From: Mycolicibacterium peregrinum
Lineage (GTDB): Bacteria; Actinomycetota; Actinomycetes; Mycobacteriales; Mycobacteriaceae
Assembly (NCBI RefSeq): GCF_002102345.1
Contig: NZ_LQPP01000049.1
Coordinates: 62,001 to 126,000 of the forward strand
DNA: 64,000 nt
Direction of reading: 5' to 3'
Position 1 is the first letter of the stretch. Every line of letters begins with the position of its first letter. Shown here one piece after another: positions 63,480 to 64,000 of this stretch. Below the pieces are notes generated by a model. That model was given only the letters and a program-made list of their open reading frames with translations, was not told the origin of the DNA and ran no database searches. The position numbers and the translations under genes were made by a program.

Positions 63480-64000
63480 GCGGCCTGCCGCCGGCAACGA
63501 TTGCGGCGGCACGTACACGCCCAGCGATATGCGGTGCCACCAGACATGTTCGTGCCGCAGCTCGGTCCAGGTGCTGAACTCGTACCGGTACAGCTTCGCC
63601 CGCACGTAGCGCGGCGGATCGTTCGGGAAGGGATTGCACCGCAGCAGCTTCAACGTGTCTCGATCGTTCTCCAGCAGCCGGGTCAGCAGCATGCGCAGCC
63701 AGCCGTGGGCATACGCCGGCGAGATGGCAGCGAACCACATCAGCCAGTCCAAGCGAAGGTGATAGGGCGCGAACTGCCGCGGCCATCGACGGACATCGCC
63801 GGGCTTGCCCTTGAACTCGTACTCCTTCCACACGGTGTGCTCACCCAGGCTGGCGTCCGAGGTGCCCTCCAACACCACCTCGTCACGGGTGCGTCCGACG
63901 GTGCCGAACGCGCCGTACGAATTCACCAGGTGATACCGGGTGTACGAGGCATTCATCCGCTGACGTTTCGAGATGAGGTTGCGGGCCGGCAGATAGCTCA
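63459..64000 (-). CDS. Lipase maturation factor family protein (5' end outside window)
   Basis: The frame is open to base 64000, so only the last 180 or so residues are seen. NLISKRQRMNASY, HLVNSYGAFGTVGRTRDEVVLEGT and WKEYEFKGKPGDVRRWPRQFAPYHLRLDWLMWFAA match the C-terminal part of lipase maturation factor (LMF1-like) proteins, whose N-terminal membrane helices are beyond the window. Followed by LLENDRDTLKLLRCNPFPNDPPRYVRAKLYRYEFS. In bacteria the role is unknown. It overlaps the end of the SDR gene by 21 bases. Confidence 0.88.
   Translation of the reverse strand, partial: SYLPARNLISKRQRMNASYTRYHLVNSYGAFGTVGRTRDEVVLEGTSDASLGEHTVWKEYEFKGKPGDVRRWPRQFAPYHLRLDWLMWFAAISPAYAHGWLRMLLTRLLENDRDTLKLLRCNPFPNDPPRYVRAKLYRYEFSTWTELRHEHVWWHRISLGVYVPPQSLPAAGRSSAGAQ

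Noticed and set aside
1..64000. CRISPR arrays, tRNA or rRNA genes and insertion sequences
   Set aside because: Looked for direct-repeat arrays, tRNA-like cloverleaf ends and transposase motifs; none seen.

Overview
The window is from the chromosome of a high-GC actinobacterium, almost certainly a rapidly growing Mycobacterium (Mycolicibacterium). Several blocks follow the gene order I know from M. tuberculosis Rv3274c to Rv3293: fadE25-purE-purK-gtrA family gene, bPH2 protein-birA, accD5-accE5-maf, sseA-sufE-accA3, sigF-rsbW-usfY and lat-lrpA-pcd. Large accessory segments have been added between these blocks. I see no rRNA, tRNA, CRISPR array or insertion sequence. Two genes run off the edges: fadE25 at base 1 and a lipase maturation factor gene at base 64000.

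Layout. 1-4.3 kb: fadE25, a divergent TetR regulator, purK-purE and a GtrA-type membrane protein. 4.3-8.2 kb: a CsbD protein with an internally deleted AI-2E-family protein, then four stop/start-coupled genes (glycosyltransferase 2, acyl-CoA-dehydrogenase-like, PIG-L deacetylase, NodS-type methyltransferase) that look like an uncharacterised glycolipid or glycoside pathway. 8.3-9.6 kb: bPH2 protein and birA. 9.6-28 kb: about 18.4 kb separating birA from accD5, which are neighbours in M. tuberculosis. It holds a steroid-type catabolic operon (PucR regulator, NTF2-like protein, acyl-CoA synthetase, KstD-like and KshA-like enzymes) and a polysaccharide cluster resembling the colanic-acid pathway. 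That cluster has a polyprenyl-phosphate sugar transferase, Gmd and Fcl (GDP-L-fucose), two GT4 glycosyltransferases, a Wzx-like flippase, three acyltransferases, a YdcF-like protein and a pair of small FluC-like membrane proteins. 28-39 kb: acyl-CoA carboxylase genes (accD5, accE5, accA3) with maf, a hydrolase, sseA/sufE, a frameshifted membrane-protein gene, a malate dehydrogenase, an SDR with an altered active site and a MobA-like nucleotidyltransferase.

39-55 kb is a general-stress island centred on sigF-rsbW. I find about ten sequences fitting the mycobacterial SigF promoter (GTTT-N15 to 17-GGG[TAC]A), most a few bases upstream of a gene start. They precede an F420-type oxidoreductase, small membrane proteins, a second anti-sigma factor, an NRAMP-like/PRC-barrel operon, a heme-oxygenase-like diiron protein, a CDGSH/methyltransferase pair, a CsbD protein and a flavodoxin-like/UsfY pair. 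Two STAS anti-anti-sigma genes sit beside the two anti-sigma genes and share a 33-nt promoter/leader block.

55-64 kb: a PAS-ANTAR regulator, an Mrr-like nuclease, the lysine-catabolic lat-lrpA-pcd block, and a redox module in which an ECF sigma factor and a Rieske protein are divergent from a cupredoxin lipoprotein and a Tat-exported metallophosphoesterase. An SDR and the partial lipase maturation factor gene close the window. Assignments rest on translated motifs and remembered family features; no database search was run.
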